64,000 nucleotides of DNA from JANQFV01 sp964468185 (GTDB lineage Bacteria; Planctomycetota; Phycisphaerae; UBA1845; Fen-1342). The position numbers and the translations under genes were made by a program. A model generated the notes under the pieces. That model worked only from the letters and a program-made list of their open reading frames with translations. It searched no databases and was not told where the DNA came from. Below, piece by piece: positions 18,519 through 27,585 of the stretch; within the stretch, counting starts at the first letter, position 1; every line of letters starts with the position of its first letter. The stretch spans positions 167,067-231,066 of the forward strand of contig CAYXTR010000003.1 in NCBI GenBank assembly GCA_964468185.1, read 5' to 3'.

Positions 18519-19055
18519 TTATCTGTATTCCGGCGGCGCTACGGAGCCAGCCGGAGATGAGTCCGTTGTCTCGTCCGTGGAACGCGCACCCGCCTCGTCC
18601 GGTGGCGTGCGCGCTGCATCCAACCGCTTTCGAATCCCATCCAGCACACCGTTCACGAACCCCGGCGAATCCTGGCCGCCGAAGCGTTTTCCAAGCTCGA
18701 TGGCTTCATTCAGCACAATCCGAAAGGGCGTCTCGGGATGCGCGCGCAGTTCGTGCAAACCGAGCCGAAGGATATTCCGATCGACCGGCTGCATGCGCTG
18801 AATCGCCCAATCGGGCACATTCTGCGTCAGCATGCGATCGATCTCCAGACGGTCATGCCAGGCACCAGACGCGAGATTCCGCGCCCAAGCCACGGCCGGA
18901 GGGCCGGGATACTCCTCCCAGCCGAGGTCATGGTAGTTCACGGGATCGCGCAGAAAATCGCTCAGTTCGCCCTCGAACGCCTCGCCCAGCGCGTCAAACA
19001 AGCATAGCGCCTGTAGTGCGAGGACGCGCGCCCGGGTTCGATCGGCAGACTTCAT
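18519..19055 (-). CDS. nusB: Transcription antitermination protein NusB
   Basis: 178 aa from the ATG at 19055 (MKSADRTRARVLALQALCLFDA). A GTG at 19106 overlaps the ribH stop (GTGA) and would give 195 aa; the ATG fits the family start better. The all-helical NusB fold is shown by RVLALQALC...ILRLGLHEL...RIVLNEAIELGKRFGGQDSPGFVNGVLDGI. The C-terminal tail is Ala/Asp-rich. NusB works with NusE in rRNA antitermination. The gene order ribH-nusB is common in bacteria. Confidence 0.93.
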   Translation of the reverse strand: MKSADRTRARVLALQALCLFDALGEAFEGELSDFLRDPVNYHDLGWEEYPGPPAVAWARNLASGAWHDRLEIDRMLTQNVPDWAIQRMQPVDRNILRLGLHELRAHPETPFRIVLNEAIELGKRFGGQDSPGFVNGVLDGIRKRLDAARTPPDEAGARSTDETTDSSPAGSVAPPEYR

Positions 19056-19102
19056 ACAGACCAGTTTCCTGCCTCGTCGGCGAGGACCTCTCCCCCAGCA
19101 CT

Positions 19103-19576
19103 TCACTTGGTCGGCAACGCATCCAGAAGATTCGCCATTTCAATCGCAGATCGGGCCGCCTCCGAGCCCTTGTTGCCGGCCTTGGCACCGGCACGATCCA
19201 CCGCGTGCTCCAGCGAATCCGCCGTGATCACGCCAAACGTGATCGGTAAGCCCGTCGCAAGAGATGCCTGCGCAATGCCCTTTGCCACCTCGCCGGCAAC
19301 ATACTCGAAGTGCGGCGTCTGTCCGCGAATGACACAGCCCAGGCAAATCACCGCGCTGAAGCGTCCACTCTGTGCCAGTCGCTGCGCGACAAGCGGAATC
19401 TCCCACGAACCAGGCACCCACACCTGCGTCAGGTTCTCCTCGGTCGCACCGTGGCGTGACAATTCGTCGATCGCACCCGACAGCAGCCGCGACGTAATGA
19501 ACTCGTTGAACCGCGACACGACCAGTGCGAACCGATGTGGCGCGGCATCCAGCTTGGCGGAAATAACTGTGCTCAT
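19103..19576 (-). CDS. ribH: 6,7-dimethyl-8-ribityllumazine synthase
   Basis: 157 aa, the standard length. Family motifs: SRFNEFITSRLLSGAIDEL (about 20-38), VPGSWEIPLVAQ (about 54-65) and CLGCVIRGQTPHFEYVAGEVAKGI (about 75-98), which contains the catalytic His. The enzyme condenses the ribityl pyrimidine with dihydroxybutanone phosphate in riboflavin synthesis and assembles as pentamers or 60-mers. It is first in the ribH-nusB-ftsY operon. Confidence 0.95.
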   Translation of the reverse strand: MSTVISAKLDAAPHRFALVVSRFNEFITSRLLSGAIDELSRHGATEENLTQVWVPGSWEIPLVAQRLAQSGRFSAVICLGCVIRGQTPHFEYVAGEVAKGIAQASLATGLPITFGVITADSLEHAVDRAGAKAGNKGSEAARSAIEMANLLDALPTK

Positions 19577-19615
19577 TGGACTTATCCGTTATCCTGTCCG
19601 ATGGTTGAACCGAGT

Positions 19616-19644
19616 AGTGTAGCGACCGGCCGCCCCTCCGGCAA
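19616..19644 (-). promoter_or_regulatory. Candidate promoter of ribH-nusB-ftsY
   Basis: On the minus strand TTGCCG (19644-19639) and TACACT (19621-19616) are separated by 17 nt. The predicted leader is about 33 nt, too short for an FMN riboswitch, and none is visible. Confidence 0.5.
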
Positions 19645-19686
19645 ATCCCGTCGACCTCCCTGGCCGTACGCCACCTTGGCGGTACG

Positions 19687-20568
19687 ATGAGTAGCAACGA
19701 CGGGGCCATGGAGTTTGATCGCGTGACAAAGCACTCATTCAGCCAGCCAGCCAGCCGACCATGGTGGCAACAGCCCCGCTTCGTCCGTACCACGACACTT
19801 GGGCTGATTCTAGCCGCGGTCACGACGATCGTGATCTGGCAGTACCAGCGTCACAGGCACGATCGCGCCGCGCTTGCCCAACTCATGGTCGACCAGCGGC
19901 TGGCACGGCACAACGGCGCCCTGGAGGCGGCGGGCGAGAAGACGCCGCATGCCGACGAACTGATGGCCACCCGGTTGCTGGCGGATACCGAGCCCGATCC
20001 GGCACTCCGTGAGGTCTACGTCTATGCCCTGGGCCGCAGTGAACAGCCGAACCACTTCGATGTCATCGCCCACGTGATCAAGACCGATAACGCGCCCGCA
20101 GTCCGGCACGCCGCCTGGATCGCTGCGGCTCGCCTCGATCCGGTTCGTTTTCGTGCGTTCGCTGAGGAATCCCCACCACCGACAGCTCCGTGGGACGAAA
20201 TCGGACGAGCCTTCGCCTGGCTTGAGGTCGGCGATACGCGTGGCGTCGACACGCTGTTTGAGTGGGCACTCGAAGGTACGCCACGTCAACAAAGCGTTGC
20301 CGGCGTAGCATTGTACCGGGGGATCGGACCTCTACTGGAATCTGCGGGTTGCTGGCCAATCGACGCAGGCATTGCCCCCGACAAGGACTGGACCGACGCC
20401 CAAGTTCGCCTCGTCCGCCGCAGAGCCGCCCGTCTCAATCTACAGGCCATCGCAAACGACACCATGACACACATCCGGCGATCCCGTCCGGTGCACAAGA
20501 AAATGGGCCGTCTGTACAGTACACGAGACCGCATCGCCCGCCTGCTGTCCCGTATAGGCGGTGATTGA
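19687..20568 (+). CDS. Membrane-anchored hypothetical protein with HEAT-like helices
   Basis: 293 aa. I do not recognise the family. One membrane segment lies at about 33-50 (TTTLGLILAAVTTIVIW), followed by a soluble helical region (about 55-290). Repeated helix pairs (LREVYVYALGRS..., VRHAAWIAAARL..., WDEIGRAFAWLEVGD...) suggest HEAT or TPR-like solenoids. The start is uncertain: ATG at 19687, or Met8 at 19708, neither with a clear ribosome binding site. It is divergent from ribH. Base composition and codon style match the neighbours, so it looks like a genuine gene. Confidence 0.65.
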   Translation: MSSNDGAMEFDRVTKHSFSQPASRPWWQQPRFVRTTTLGLILAAVTTIVIWQYQRHRHDRAALAQLMVDQRLARHNGALEAAGEKTPHADELMATRLLADTEPDPALREVYVYALGRSEQPNHFDVIAHVIKTDNAPAVRHAAWIAAARLDPVRFRAFAEESPPPTAPWDEIGRAFAWLEVGDTRGVDTLFEWALEGTPRQQSVAGVALYRGIGPLLESAGCWPIDAGIAPDKDWTDAQVRLVRRRAARLNLQAIANDTMTHIRRSRPVHKKMGRLYSTRDRIARLLSRIGGD

Positions 20569-20599
20569 GGACCACACGTCCCGCGGGCCGGTGTGTCCG

Positions 20600-20628
20600 T
20601 GGCCAAACGCGATTTCAGGGTCTATAAT
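20600..20628 (+). promoter_or_regulatory. Candidate promoter of the ferritin gene
   Basis: TGGCCA (20600-20605), a 17-nt spacer and a perfect TATAAT (20623-20628). The leader would be about 135 nt, long enough to hold post-transcriptional control. Confidence 0.5.
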
Positions 20629-20769
20629 CTTCGATCTGCTCGGTGAACGACCCAAGGTCGGCGGGCGGGTCGCGGACGACCGCTGCGTGTGGCGGAACGG
20701 TCCGGATCAGGAACCCCACAATTCCGCCCGTTGCGTACGGGCCAGAGACTGATGGAAAGGTGGATTGAA

Positions 20770-21261
20770 ATGCCAATCTCAGAAGCGATGAATGCCAAGC
20801 TCAACGAGCAGATTACCAACGAGTTTAACGCCTCGCAGATCTACCTCGCGATGGCAGTGATGTTCGATGACATGGGTCTGAAGAACCTCTCGCGACGCTT
20901 CCGTATGCAGGTGGAAGAAGAACGCCAGCACGCGCTCAAGATTCTCGACTACATCCCGCAGGTCGAGGGCAAGGTGCGCCTGGCCGCGATTCCGGAGCCG
21001 CCGGCGGAGTGGCCCTCCATTGAAGCCGCGATCGAGGCAGCGCTCGCCCACGAACGCAAGGTCACGGGACAGATCAATGACCTGGTCGCACTGGCCGAAA
21101 AGGAAAACGACTACGCGTCGCGGAGCTTCCTCCAGTGGTACGTGGATGAGCAGGTCGAGGAGGTCGACTCGATGAACAATCTGCTGCAAGCCGCGAAGCT
21201 GGCCGGGAAAAACCTGCTCCAGCTCGAGGCCTACGTGGTCCACGCCATGCCGCGCGAATAG
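20770..21261 (+). CDS. Non-haem ferritin (FtnA-like)
   Basis: 163 aa from the ATG at 20770, with AAAGGTGG 6 nt upstream. Four-helix ferritin pattern: LNEQITNEFNASQIYLAMA, then EEERQHALKIL, then the second half ALAHERKVTGQIND...SFLQWYVDEQVEEVDSM. Ferroxidase residues visible include E18, E50/E51 and H54, plus the later Glu and Gln of the E-x6-Y/Q patterns. No haem-ligand Met of bacterioferritin is evident. It stores iron in the cytosol, fitting the many haem proteins in the window. It is followed by a terminator. Confidence 0.92.
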   Translation: MPISEAMNAKLNEQITNEFNASQIYLAMAVMFDDMGLKNLSRRFRMQVEEERQHALKILDYIPQVEGKVRLAAIPEPPAEWPSIEAAIEAALAHERKVTGQINDLVALAEKENDYASRSFLQWYVDEQVEEVDSMNNLLQAAKLAGKNLLQLEAYVVHAMPRE

Positions 21262-21289
21262 CAGTCCGCATCTGCGATGAAAAACCGAG

Positions 21290-21326
21290 ACGGCCGGCCC
21301 GCGTACGCGCCGGCCGTTTCTCATTT
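21290..21326 (+). terminator. Rho-independent terminator after ferritin
   Basis: A 9-bp perfect stem (21290-21298 with 21309-21317) around a 10-nt loop, followed by a T-rich stretch (TTCTCATTT). Confidence 0.7.
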
Positions 21327-21435
21327 GTCATGTCGCAGTGGGGATCCACCGGTATCGTCGTACACTACGCGCGGTACAATGTACTCGCGCGGGCCCGGAG
21401 GTGATCTCCCGCTCGCTAACGCGAAAGGGCAGGCC

Positions 21436-22383
21436 ATGAAGCGTGCCAAGATCTCGATCATCGGAGCAGGCAACGTCGGGGCGACCTGTGCCCACTGGGC
21501 CGCCGCCAAGGAGATGGGCAACATCGTCTTGGTAGACGTGGTCGAGGGCGTACCACAGGGCAAAGCACTCGACCTGCTCGAGTCCGCGCCGATCGAGGGT
21601 TTCGATGCCCATATCACGGGCACCAACGACTACGCGGAATCAGCAGCCAGCGACATCGTCATCATCACCGCGGGGTTGCCACGCAAGCCGGGCATGACGC
21701 GTGATGAGCTACTGGAAACCAACGCCCAGATGGTGGCCGAAGCCACCGCCCGCGCAGTCGAGTACAGCCCGGACGCCATCCTGATCGTCGTGTCCAATCC
21801 GCTCAACGCCATGGTTTACGCCGCCCATCAAGTCTCAGGCTTGTCAGCACAGCGTGTCATTGGGCAGGCGGGCATGCTCGATGCCGCCCGTTTCCGCGCT
21901 TTCCTCGCGCTGGAGGTCGGGTGCAGCATGAAGGACGTCCAGACCATCATGCTCGGCGGCCAGGGTGACGAACTCGTGCCACTGCCACGCTATACCTGTG
22001 TCAGCGGCATCCCGGTCACGCAATTACTCTCGCCAGGCAAGCTCGAAGACATCGTCATGCGCGTGCGCAATGGCGGCGCCGAGATCATCAACCTGCTCAA
22101 GACCGAAGGGGCCTACTACGCCCCCTCCGCTTCCGCCATCGCCATGGCGGAGTCGATTCTCCATGACGATCGGCGGGTGGTGCCGTGTGCGGCGTTTTGC
22201 GACGAGGAATACAAGGTCGGTGGCTATTTCGTCGGGGTCCCCTGTGTCCTCGGCTCGGCCGGCGTCGAGAAGATCATCGAACTGGAGTTGGATTCACGCG
22301 AGCGAGAACTATTTGCCGCCAGCCTCACGAGCGTCAAAGAGCAATGTGCCATGACCAGAAAGCTGCTCCCAAAGCAACGCTGA
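21436..22383 (+). CDS. mdh: Malate dehydrogenase-like protein with altered catalytic His motif
   Basis: 315 aa from the ATG at 21436 (the longer frame to 21277 reads through a terminator). It is LDH-like MDH by pattern: IIGAGNVGATCAHWAA, NAD-binding VLVDVVEG, AGLPRKPGMTRDELLETN with the two substrate Arg residues, NPLNAM, and GQAGMLDAARFR. The usual GGHGD motif with the proton-relay His reads GGQGDELVPLPRY here; codon 176 is CAG. The expected reaction is malate/oxaloacetate interconversion in the TCA cycle. The substitution may lower or change activity. Candidate -10 boxes TACACT (21361) and TACAAT (21375) lie upstream. Confidence 0.85.
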   Translation: MKRAKISIIGAGNVGATCAHWAAAKEMGNIVLVDVVEGVPQGKALDLLESAPIEGFDAHITGTNDYAESAASDIVIITAGLPRKPGMTRDELLETNAQMVAEATARAVEYSPDAILIVVSNPLNAMVYAAHQVSGLSAQRVIGQAGMLDAARFRAFLALEVGCSMKDVQTIMLGGQGDELVPLPRYTCVSGIPVTQLLSPGKLEDIVMRVRNGGAEIINLLKTEGAYYAPSASAIAMAESILHDDRRVVPCAAFCDEEYKVGGYFVGVPCVLGSAGVEKIIELELDSRERELFAASLTSVKEQCAMTRKLLPKQR

Positions 22384-22439
22384 ACAAAACACGATAGGCG
22401 CACGAAAGGGGACTTGAGCCCAAAGACAGGATCACTGCC

Positions 22440-23156
22440 ATGCATATCAAGTTTACAATTGCGCTGCTCTTGCCGATGTTCACTCTGACCGGGGTCGCCT
22501 ACGCTGACGACGAGCCTGCTCAAGAGCCCGCCGAGATCAAAGCGGCGGCGACTCAGCCCGAGATCCTCTGCCCGGTGACCAACAAGCCGGTGGATCGCGA
22601 CCAGGTCACCCGCTTCCGCGGCAAGTGGGTCTACTTCGCAAGCAAACAAGCCCGCCAGAAGTTCGAGGCGGATCCGTACTCCTACGTCGACGGGCTGCGT
22701 AAGCAATGGGAGGCCGATAAGCCGCTGCGCGTGCAGGTGAAATGTCCCGTAACCGGTAAGGTCCCATCAAACGAGATCTATCTCGGCAAAGGTCGTGACG
22801 CCATCTTCTTCGCCACCCCCAAGGCTCGCACCGCTTGGGAACAGCAGCCCGAAAAGTATGCCGATCATCTCGCGGGCTGCTACACCTTCCAGACCGGCTG
22901 TGCCTTCTGCGGTGGCGATATCAAGCCGGACGCGTCACGTGAGTACGATGGCCGTACGCTCTATTTCTGCTGCCAGGGCTGCCCCACGGGCTTCATGAAG
23001 AACCCCGCCTTCTATCTCGCCAAGGTGGACGAGCAGATCGCCAGCAACAAGCGCGCCTGGGAACAACGCCCGCAATCGAACAGGCCCGACAAAGAGGAAG
23101 CGAATGCTCCGGAAACCCAGGCGAGCACGGGTTCACCAAAGCGGGAGGCGGAATGA
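22440..23156 (+). CDS. Secreted protein with three YHS-like Cys modules
   Basis: 238 aa with a signal peptide (cleavage near VAYA/DDEP, about 22). Three related modules follow: ILCPVTNKPVDRDQ...GKWVYFASKQARQKFEADP (about 42-80), VKCPVTGKVPSNE...RDAIFFATPKARTAWEQQPEKY (about 101-140) and TGCAFCGGDIKPD...GRTLYFCCQGCPTGFMKNPAFY (about 152-192). This is the pattern of YHS/TRASH-type metal-binding domains, in which a Cys pair and a Tyr/Phe-Phe strand bind a metal. The C-terminus is a polar tail. A periplasmic metal-handling role is inference. It begins 56 nt after mdh. Confidence 0.7.
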   Translation: MHIKFTIALLLPMFTLTGVAYADDEPAQEPAEIKAAATQPEILCPVTNKPVDRDQVTRFRGKWVYFASKQARQKFEADPYSYVDGLRKQWEADKPLRVQVKCPVTGKVPSNEIYLGKGRDAIFFATPKARTAWEQQPEKYADHLAGCYTFQTGCAFCGGDIKPDASREYDGRTLYFCCQGCPTGFMKNPAFYLAKVDEQIASNKRAWEQRPQSNRPDKEEANAPETQASTGSPKREAE

Positions 23157-23192
23157 CCCGCGACTCTGTGAGCATGAGGGCTTTCGCCAACC

Positions 23193-23963
23193 TCAAGTCG
23201 CCTCGCAAACCAGACCATCCCACGCCAGCGCCATGCCGTCCGGCAACACCGAATTGGTTTCGGCATGCCCCAGCTCATGCGCGATGTGGGTGAAGTACGT
23301 GCGCCGTGCCCCAACCCGCTCCGCCTCCGCCACGGCCTGCTCCAGATTGAAGTGGGTGGGATGCGGACGCCGCCGGAGTGCATCCAGCACGAGCACGTCC
23401 AGCCCGGACAGCAACGTGCGCGACGAATCCGGGATCATGCTGCAATCCGGACAATACGCCATGTCTCCAATCCGAAAGCCGAGTACGGTGGTTGGACCGT
23501 GGGCATACGGAATCGGCACGACCTCGCGGCCGAACAGCGCGAACGGCCCATCAATCTCCATCGCCTCCAGGCGTGGCTTCGCGCTCGGATACTCGGGGTC
23601 ATCCTCGAACGCATATGCGAACATACGTCGCAACCGCTCCAGCGTCGGCCGGCCGGCATGCACGCGCAGCGTTCGTCCCAATCGTGCGTTGAAGATCCGC
23701 AGATCATCCAGCCCGACGATGTGATCGGCGTGGGCATGCGTATACAGCACGGCATGCACCTCCGCTATCCCGCACGCCAGACACTGCAACCGCAGTTCTG
23801 GCGGCGTATCAATCAGCACATGATGGCCGTCAAAGCTGAACACGGCCGCAGTTCGGGTCCGCTTGTCGCGCGGATCATCCGACGTGCATACTTCACAATC
23901 GCAGCCAATCATCGGGATACCGTGTGAAGTGCCCGATCCCAGAACTGTCAGACGTAACGACAC
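23193..23963 (-). CDS. MBL-fold hydrolase, PhnP-like
   Basis: 256 aa from a GTG at 23963 with GAGGG just upstream. The metallo-beta-lactamase motif THAHADH (H76, H78, D80, H81) binds the dinuclear metal. An N-terminal GCDCEVC (C21, C23, C26) matches the structural zinc site of the PhnP type. PhnP enzymes open cyclic phosphodiesters such as phosphoribosyl 1,2-cyclic phosphate. No phn genes are nearby, so the substrate is open. Its 3' end converges with the YHS-like gene. Confidence 0.83.
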   Translation of the reverse strand: MSLRLTVLGSGTSHGIPMIGCDCEVCTSDDPRDKRTRTAAVFSFDGHHVLIDTPPELRLQCLACGIAEVHAVLYTHAHADHIVGLDDLRIFNARLGRTLRVHAGRPTLERLRRMFAYAFEDDPEYPSAKPRLEAMEIDGPFALFGREVVPIPYAHGPTTVLGFRIGDMAYCPDCSMIPDSSRTLLSGLDVLVLDALRRRPHPTHFNLEQAVAEAERVGARRTYFTHIAHELGHAETNSVLPDGMALAWDGLVCEAT

Positions 23964-24122
23964 GCATCACCCTCTTCGCACACTTGGTCACGCAACCGGC
24001 GCGATCGCATTATACGCTCGCCAAACCCGTCCCGCACACCGGATGCGCCCCCTTCAAGAAAAGGCGCGCGTCGCTCGCCATCGCGAACCATGCGCGCCCT
24101 TCAATACAATACTGCGTCCAGT

Positions 24123-26096
24123 CTACAAGCTGTCGCGGAAGTCGTCGTACTCCTCTTTCAGTCGATCATACAGCGGATCTGAGCGGTCCGTGTCGCTGAG
24201 ACGCTCCTTCACCTGTCCGTCGGCCGGATCGAGATACACCAACACCAGCGACTCGGTGTCGCGATACGCGAACTCACCTTCCCGACCCGCGGAACGGCGG
24301 TACAGCACCGGCTCGTCCATACGAATGTCCAGCACGATCGCACCCGTCGAGAATCGCACCGGCTCCTTCTTGGGCCGCAGATCCTCGTCATACTCTCCAG
24401 TCTTCGTCTCGACGGTATCGCCGATGACCTCGCCAACGCGGACATCGAACGTCTCGCGCAGCCAGTTACCCTTGTACCAGGTGAAGACATCCACGCTCGC
24501 CGCCGGCTCACCGAAACGTGGACCCCGCACGAAGAAGTGTCGCTTCGGCGCTACCGTCACGGGCACACTCGGCAAAGACCATTCACCCGTGATGACCGTC
24601 TTCTCGGCATCTTCAGGGTTCTTGAGCGAAGACCGCCGCCCCGCATACCGATTCCACAGCTTGACCCGCATGCGATAGCGATACGTCTTGCCGGGCTCGA
24701 CGCTGTCATCGTGAACCCAGACCGCCGGGTCATTCGTCTCCGGACTGGTAATGAACTCGACCTGCGCCCGCGGCGGCGGCCCGGTCGTGCGATTCTCCAT
24801 TTCATCCAGTCGTCGCTGGGCAATCTTGTACAGCCGCTCCGCCTGACGCCGATAGGAACGGCGCACCGACGTGTCCTTCATCACATCTTCAGCCGCGTTC
24901 ATCGCGCCGCGTAAGTCCTTCTGCGCGAGCAGCTGGCGCGCTTCTCGCAGGGTCTCGCGCGCCTCCTTATTACGATCTTCGTCCGGCTGACGACCTGGAG
25001 TGCGGCCCGCCCCCCCACTCGGCGGCATCCGACCTCCGCCACGCCCACCGCCAGGAGGCGCGGCACGTCCGCCACCGCCAGGCGGTGCGCCCCGGCCACC
25101 ACCCCGTGGCGGCGAAGTCGCTCCCCGCGGAGGCTGCCTGGGTTCATCAACAGCCACTGGCTTGTCCTCTTCCTCTTCCTCGTCCAACTCTTCCGCCCTT
25201 GCCTCATGGCCCGGCAGAGGCGGGATCGCCCAATCACTGCCAGCCTCGATCGGATAGAACGGCGGCTGCATCAGGTACTGCTGATACGCCTTCACAAATG
25301 CGTAAGCCGAATCCAACTCCGCCTGGTTTACCACCTCGCCGGTTCGGTCATCAAAAACCGGGTCCGGCAAGTCAATCTCAGGCAGTGCGTCGCTGGTGGG
25401 AACGTCTTCCCAATCCGAAAACTCACCGCTCGCCGTCATCTCCTGACGCTGTACATCCGCACCGACGATATAAACCTGCGAAAGATACCCGGCGTACTGC
25501 GCCTGTGTCATCTCCGCACGCTGTGCCCGAGCCGGAAAATACACCCCCACGGTCACCCATGAAAGCTCCTCCGGCTCCGGCTGGTCCGAAGGCATTGACA
25601 CATTCACAATACCAGCCCCACCATCATCCAGCGGCAACGGCGTCTCATATGCAAGACTGATACCCGTCTGCACCACCGGCGGCGTCGGCGGCAGCGGCGT
25701 CACGAGTTCGACATCGTCCACCTCCACCAGATCTTCGAACATCGGCAGCGGCTCGTTGTACTGCGCAACGACCCGGATCTCACCCGGAATCTCCGGTTCA
25801 CCCTCGTCCGCAGCGAATACGCCTGCCTCGAACTGCTCCTCGAGCTGATTCGAGTATTCCGGTATGGGCGGCAACTCAACAGAAGCGCTCTGCACCGCTC
25901 GCTGCAGACGCTCCGCGTCCTCGACGATCGCCGGCGCCAACTCGCCGGGGCCAACCTCCTGGCCGTTGTACATCACTGTATTCGGCTCCATCACCAGATA
26001 CAGTGCTACCATGGCCAACAAGCCCAGTACCGCCAGCCCCAGGACCACCTTCTCGATATGCTGCTCGACAATACTGATCGATCCTCTTTTCGCCAT
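24123..26096 (-). CDS. PilM-locus membrane protein 3, with Gly/Pro/Arg-rich linker
   Basis: 657 aa from the ATG at 26096 (a TTG two codons earlier is possible). One N-terminal membrane segment (about 19-40) is followed by a soluble periplasmic part. At about 310-370 lies a low-complexity linker of repeated PPRGGGRGAPP-type units. A charged helical segment follows (EARETLREARQLLAQKDLRGAMNAAEDVMKD, TPR-like), then a beta-rich C-terminal domain (EFITSPETNDPAVWVHDDSVEPGKTYRYRMRVKLWNRYAG...). By position it would be the PilO/PilP-like partner of a type IV pilus-type inner-membrane platform. Sequence similarity to PilO was not recognised. Confidence 0.65.
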   Translation of the reverse strand: MAKRGSISIVEQHIEKVVLGLAVLGLLAMVALYLVMEPNTVMYNGQEVGPGELAPAIVEDAERLQRAVQSASVELPPIPEYSNQLEEQFEAGVFAADEGEPEIPGEIRVVAQYNEPLPMFEDLVEVDDVELVTPLPPTPPVVQTGISLAYETPLPLDDGGAGIVNVSMPSDQPEPEELSWVTVGVYFPARAQRAEMTQAQYAGYLSQVYIVGADVQRQEMTASGEFSDWEDVPTSDALPEIDLPDPVFDDRTGEVVNQAELDSAYAFVKAYQQYLMQPPFYPIEAGSDWAIPPLPGHEARAEELDEEEEEDKPVAVDEPRQPPRGATSPPRGGGRGAPPGGGGRAAPPGGGRGGGRMPPSGGAGRTPGRQPDEDRNKEARETLREARQLLAQKDLRGAMNAAEDVMKDTSVRRSYRRQAERLYKIAQRRLDEMENRTTGPPPRAQVEFITSPETNDPAVWVHDDSVEPGKTYRYRMRVKLWNRYAGRRSSLKNPEDAEKTVITGEWSLPSVPVTVAPKRHFFVRGPRFGEPAASVDVFTWYKGNWLRETFDVRVGEVIGDTVETKTGEYDEDLRPKKEPVRFSTGAIVLDIRMDEPVLYRRSAGREGEFAYRDTESLVLVYLDPADGQVKERLSDTDRSDPLYDRLKEEYDDFRDSL

Positions 26097-26130
26097 CGCC
26101 AACTCCCGGGCTACGTATCAAAGCCCCCTG

Positions 26131-27540
26131 CTACTGCTCTTCAGCTTGCACGATACCCAGATCTATCAGAACGGCTTCCGGCATCATGCCCTTGAACACC
26201 TTGCGGGCCATGAATCCCTCGAAGTCGAGGGTCGCCAGCACAACCGGCTCATGACCGTAGAAGTAACCTTCCATGTCAGGAGACGAGAGTTTCTCATAAT
26301 GCGCGTCTATCAACTGATAGAAGTTCTCGCGCGTCACATAATCGACCAGCTTCAGCATATCACGTTGGTCGACCACGACCTGGAGCGTAAAACGCACCAC
26401 GTCAAACTGCTCACCGCTGGCACTACCCGTGAACGACTGATCCGGCGGACCCTCGCGCATGCTCGGCCGACCCTGTCCCGCAGTTTGTTCAACGGACGTC
26501 TTGGGAAACGGCACGATCGTGCCGGGACCCAGCACGTATCCGTCAATCGTGACATCCACGATCCGCTTCACGGGCAGATGCACGACGTTGACGTCTTCGT
26601 CGTCGAGTTCTTGTGCGGCATCATCGTTCAGCTTGCGGATCGCATTCACAATATCTTCCTGAATCCAGAGCGACACCTGCGCATACCAGATGTCGCGCGG
26701 CGAAGGCGCCCCGCTCATGTGGATCAACGGACTCGCGTGAAAAACACCAGGCGTCGCATAAATACGTACCGTGCGTGCCTTCCGTACTGACGCACGATAG
26801 AGCACTTCGTCCTGCTTGATCTCCGCCCCCACATTCTGCCCCGGCGGGCCGCCCATCGGAGGGCCACCACGCCCCATGCTCGGCGGCGCCATCGCACCAC
26901 CTCGCCCGGTCGGCGGAGCTCCACGCCCGCCCATGGGAGGTGCGCCGCGCCCACCGCGTGGAGGCGCACCACGCCCGCCGACGCTGGGTGGAGCTCCGCG
27001 ACCACCACCTGGAGGTGCCGCCGCGCCACCCATTGGGGGAGTCGGTGGAGCTGCGGGCGACGGAACACTTATCCCACTATCCGCTCCTTCTTCCAGCGCT
27101 TTGCGTCGCTGCAATTCCTGTAATCGCTCCTGCTCGTCCTGCAGGTCCTGCTGATCCGGCAAGCCGCCGGCCTCCAATGCTCGCGGAAGTTGATAGACCT
27201 TGTTCAGATAGACCGTCTGAAAGCGATACTGCAACTCCTCGCGGGCCGGCTCGGGGAAAATGCCTTCCAACAGCGGCTTGCGCTCGTTAATCCGCTCAGC
27301 CACCGCCAGCGTGCGATTGTACTCCTCTTCGAATCGCTGACGGCGCCGCTTTTCTGCCGCGATGGTACTCTCGTTCTGCGCATTACTGCGAAGAGAGCTG
27401 ATGCGCGAAGCCGTCCGTTTGCGCTGCTCCATCTCCTCCTGGACCTTCGTGCTCATCATCCCCAGCACGAGAATCACAATCGCGGCGACCGCAGCCAAAC
27501 CACAGGCCAGCGAAATCCAGTGCGCCTTTACGAAACTCAT
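26131..27540 (-). CDS. PilM-locus membrane protein 2 (PilN/PilO-like position)
   Basis: 469 aa from the ATG at 27540 with TTAGGAG upstream. Membrane segment at about 8-28 (ISLACGLAAVAAIVILVLGMM), then a charged coiled coil with many Arg/Glu (about 30-150). A 90-residue linker rich in GRGAPP/PPMGG repeats follows, then a C-terminal alpha/beta domain (about 255-469) with a segment (FTLQVVVDQRDMLKLVDYVTRENFYQLIDAHYEKLS) reminiscent of PilO-type folds. It lies 45 nt after pilM and is probably part of the same membrane assembly platform. Function is inferred from context only. Confidence 0.65.
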   Translation of the reverse strand: MSFVKAHWISLACGLAAVAAIVILVLGMMSTKVQEEMEQRKRTASRISSLRSNAQNESTIAAEKRRRQRFEEEYNRTLAVAERINERKPLLEGIFPEPAREELQYRFQTVYLNKVYQLPRALEAGGLPDQQDLQDEQERLQELQRRKALEEGADSGISVPSPAAPPTPPMGGAAAPPGGGRGAPPSVGGRGAPPRGGRGAPPMGGRGAPPTGRGGAMAPPSMGRGGPPMGGPPGQNVGAEIKQDEVLYRASVRKARTVRIYATPGVFHASPLIHMSGAPSPRDIWYAQVSLWIQEDIVNAIRKLNDDAAQELDDEDVNVVHLPVKRIVDVTIDGYVLGPGTIVPFPKTSVEQTAGQGRPSMREGPPDQSFTGSASGEQFDVVRFTLQVVVDQRDMLKLVDYVTRENFYQLIDAHYEKLSSPDMEGYFYGHEPVVLATLDFEGFMARKVFKGMMPEAVLIDLGIVQAEEQ

Positions 27541-27585
27541 CGTATGTCTCCTAACCACATTCGCGCCGCACCTGACCAGTCGTCA

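Noticed and set aside
19577..19615. FMN riboswitch before ribH
   Set aside because: The leader is only about 33 nt and lacks the conserved RFN core.
22384..22439. Shared transcript of mdh and the YHS-like gene as a functional operon
   Set aside because: The spacing allows co-transcription, but nothing in the sequence links their functions.
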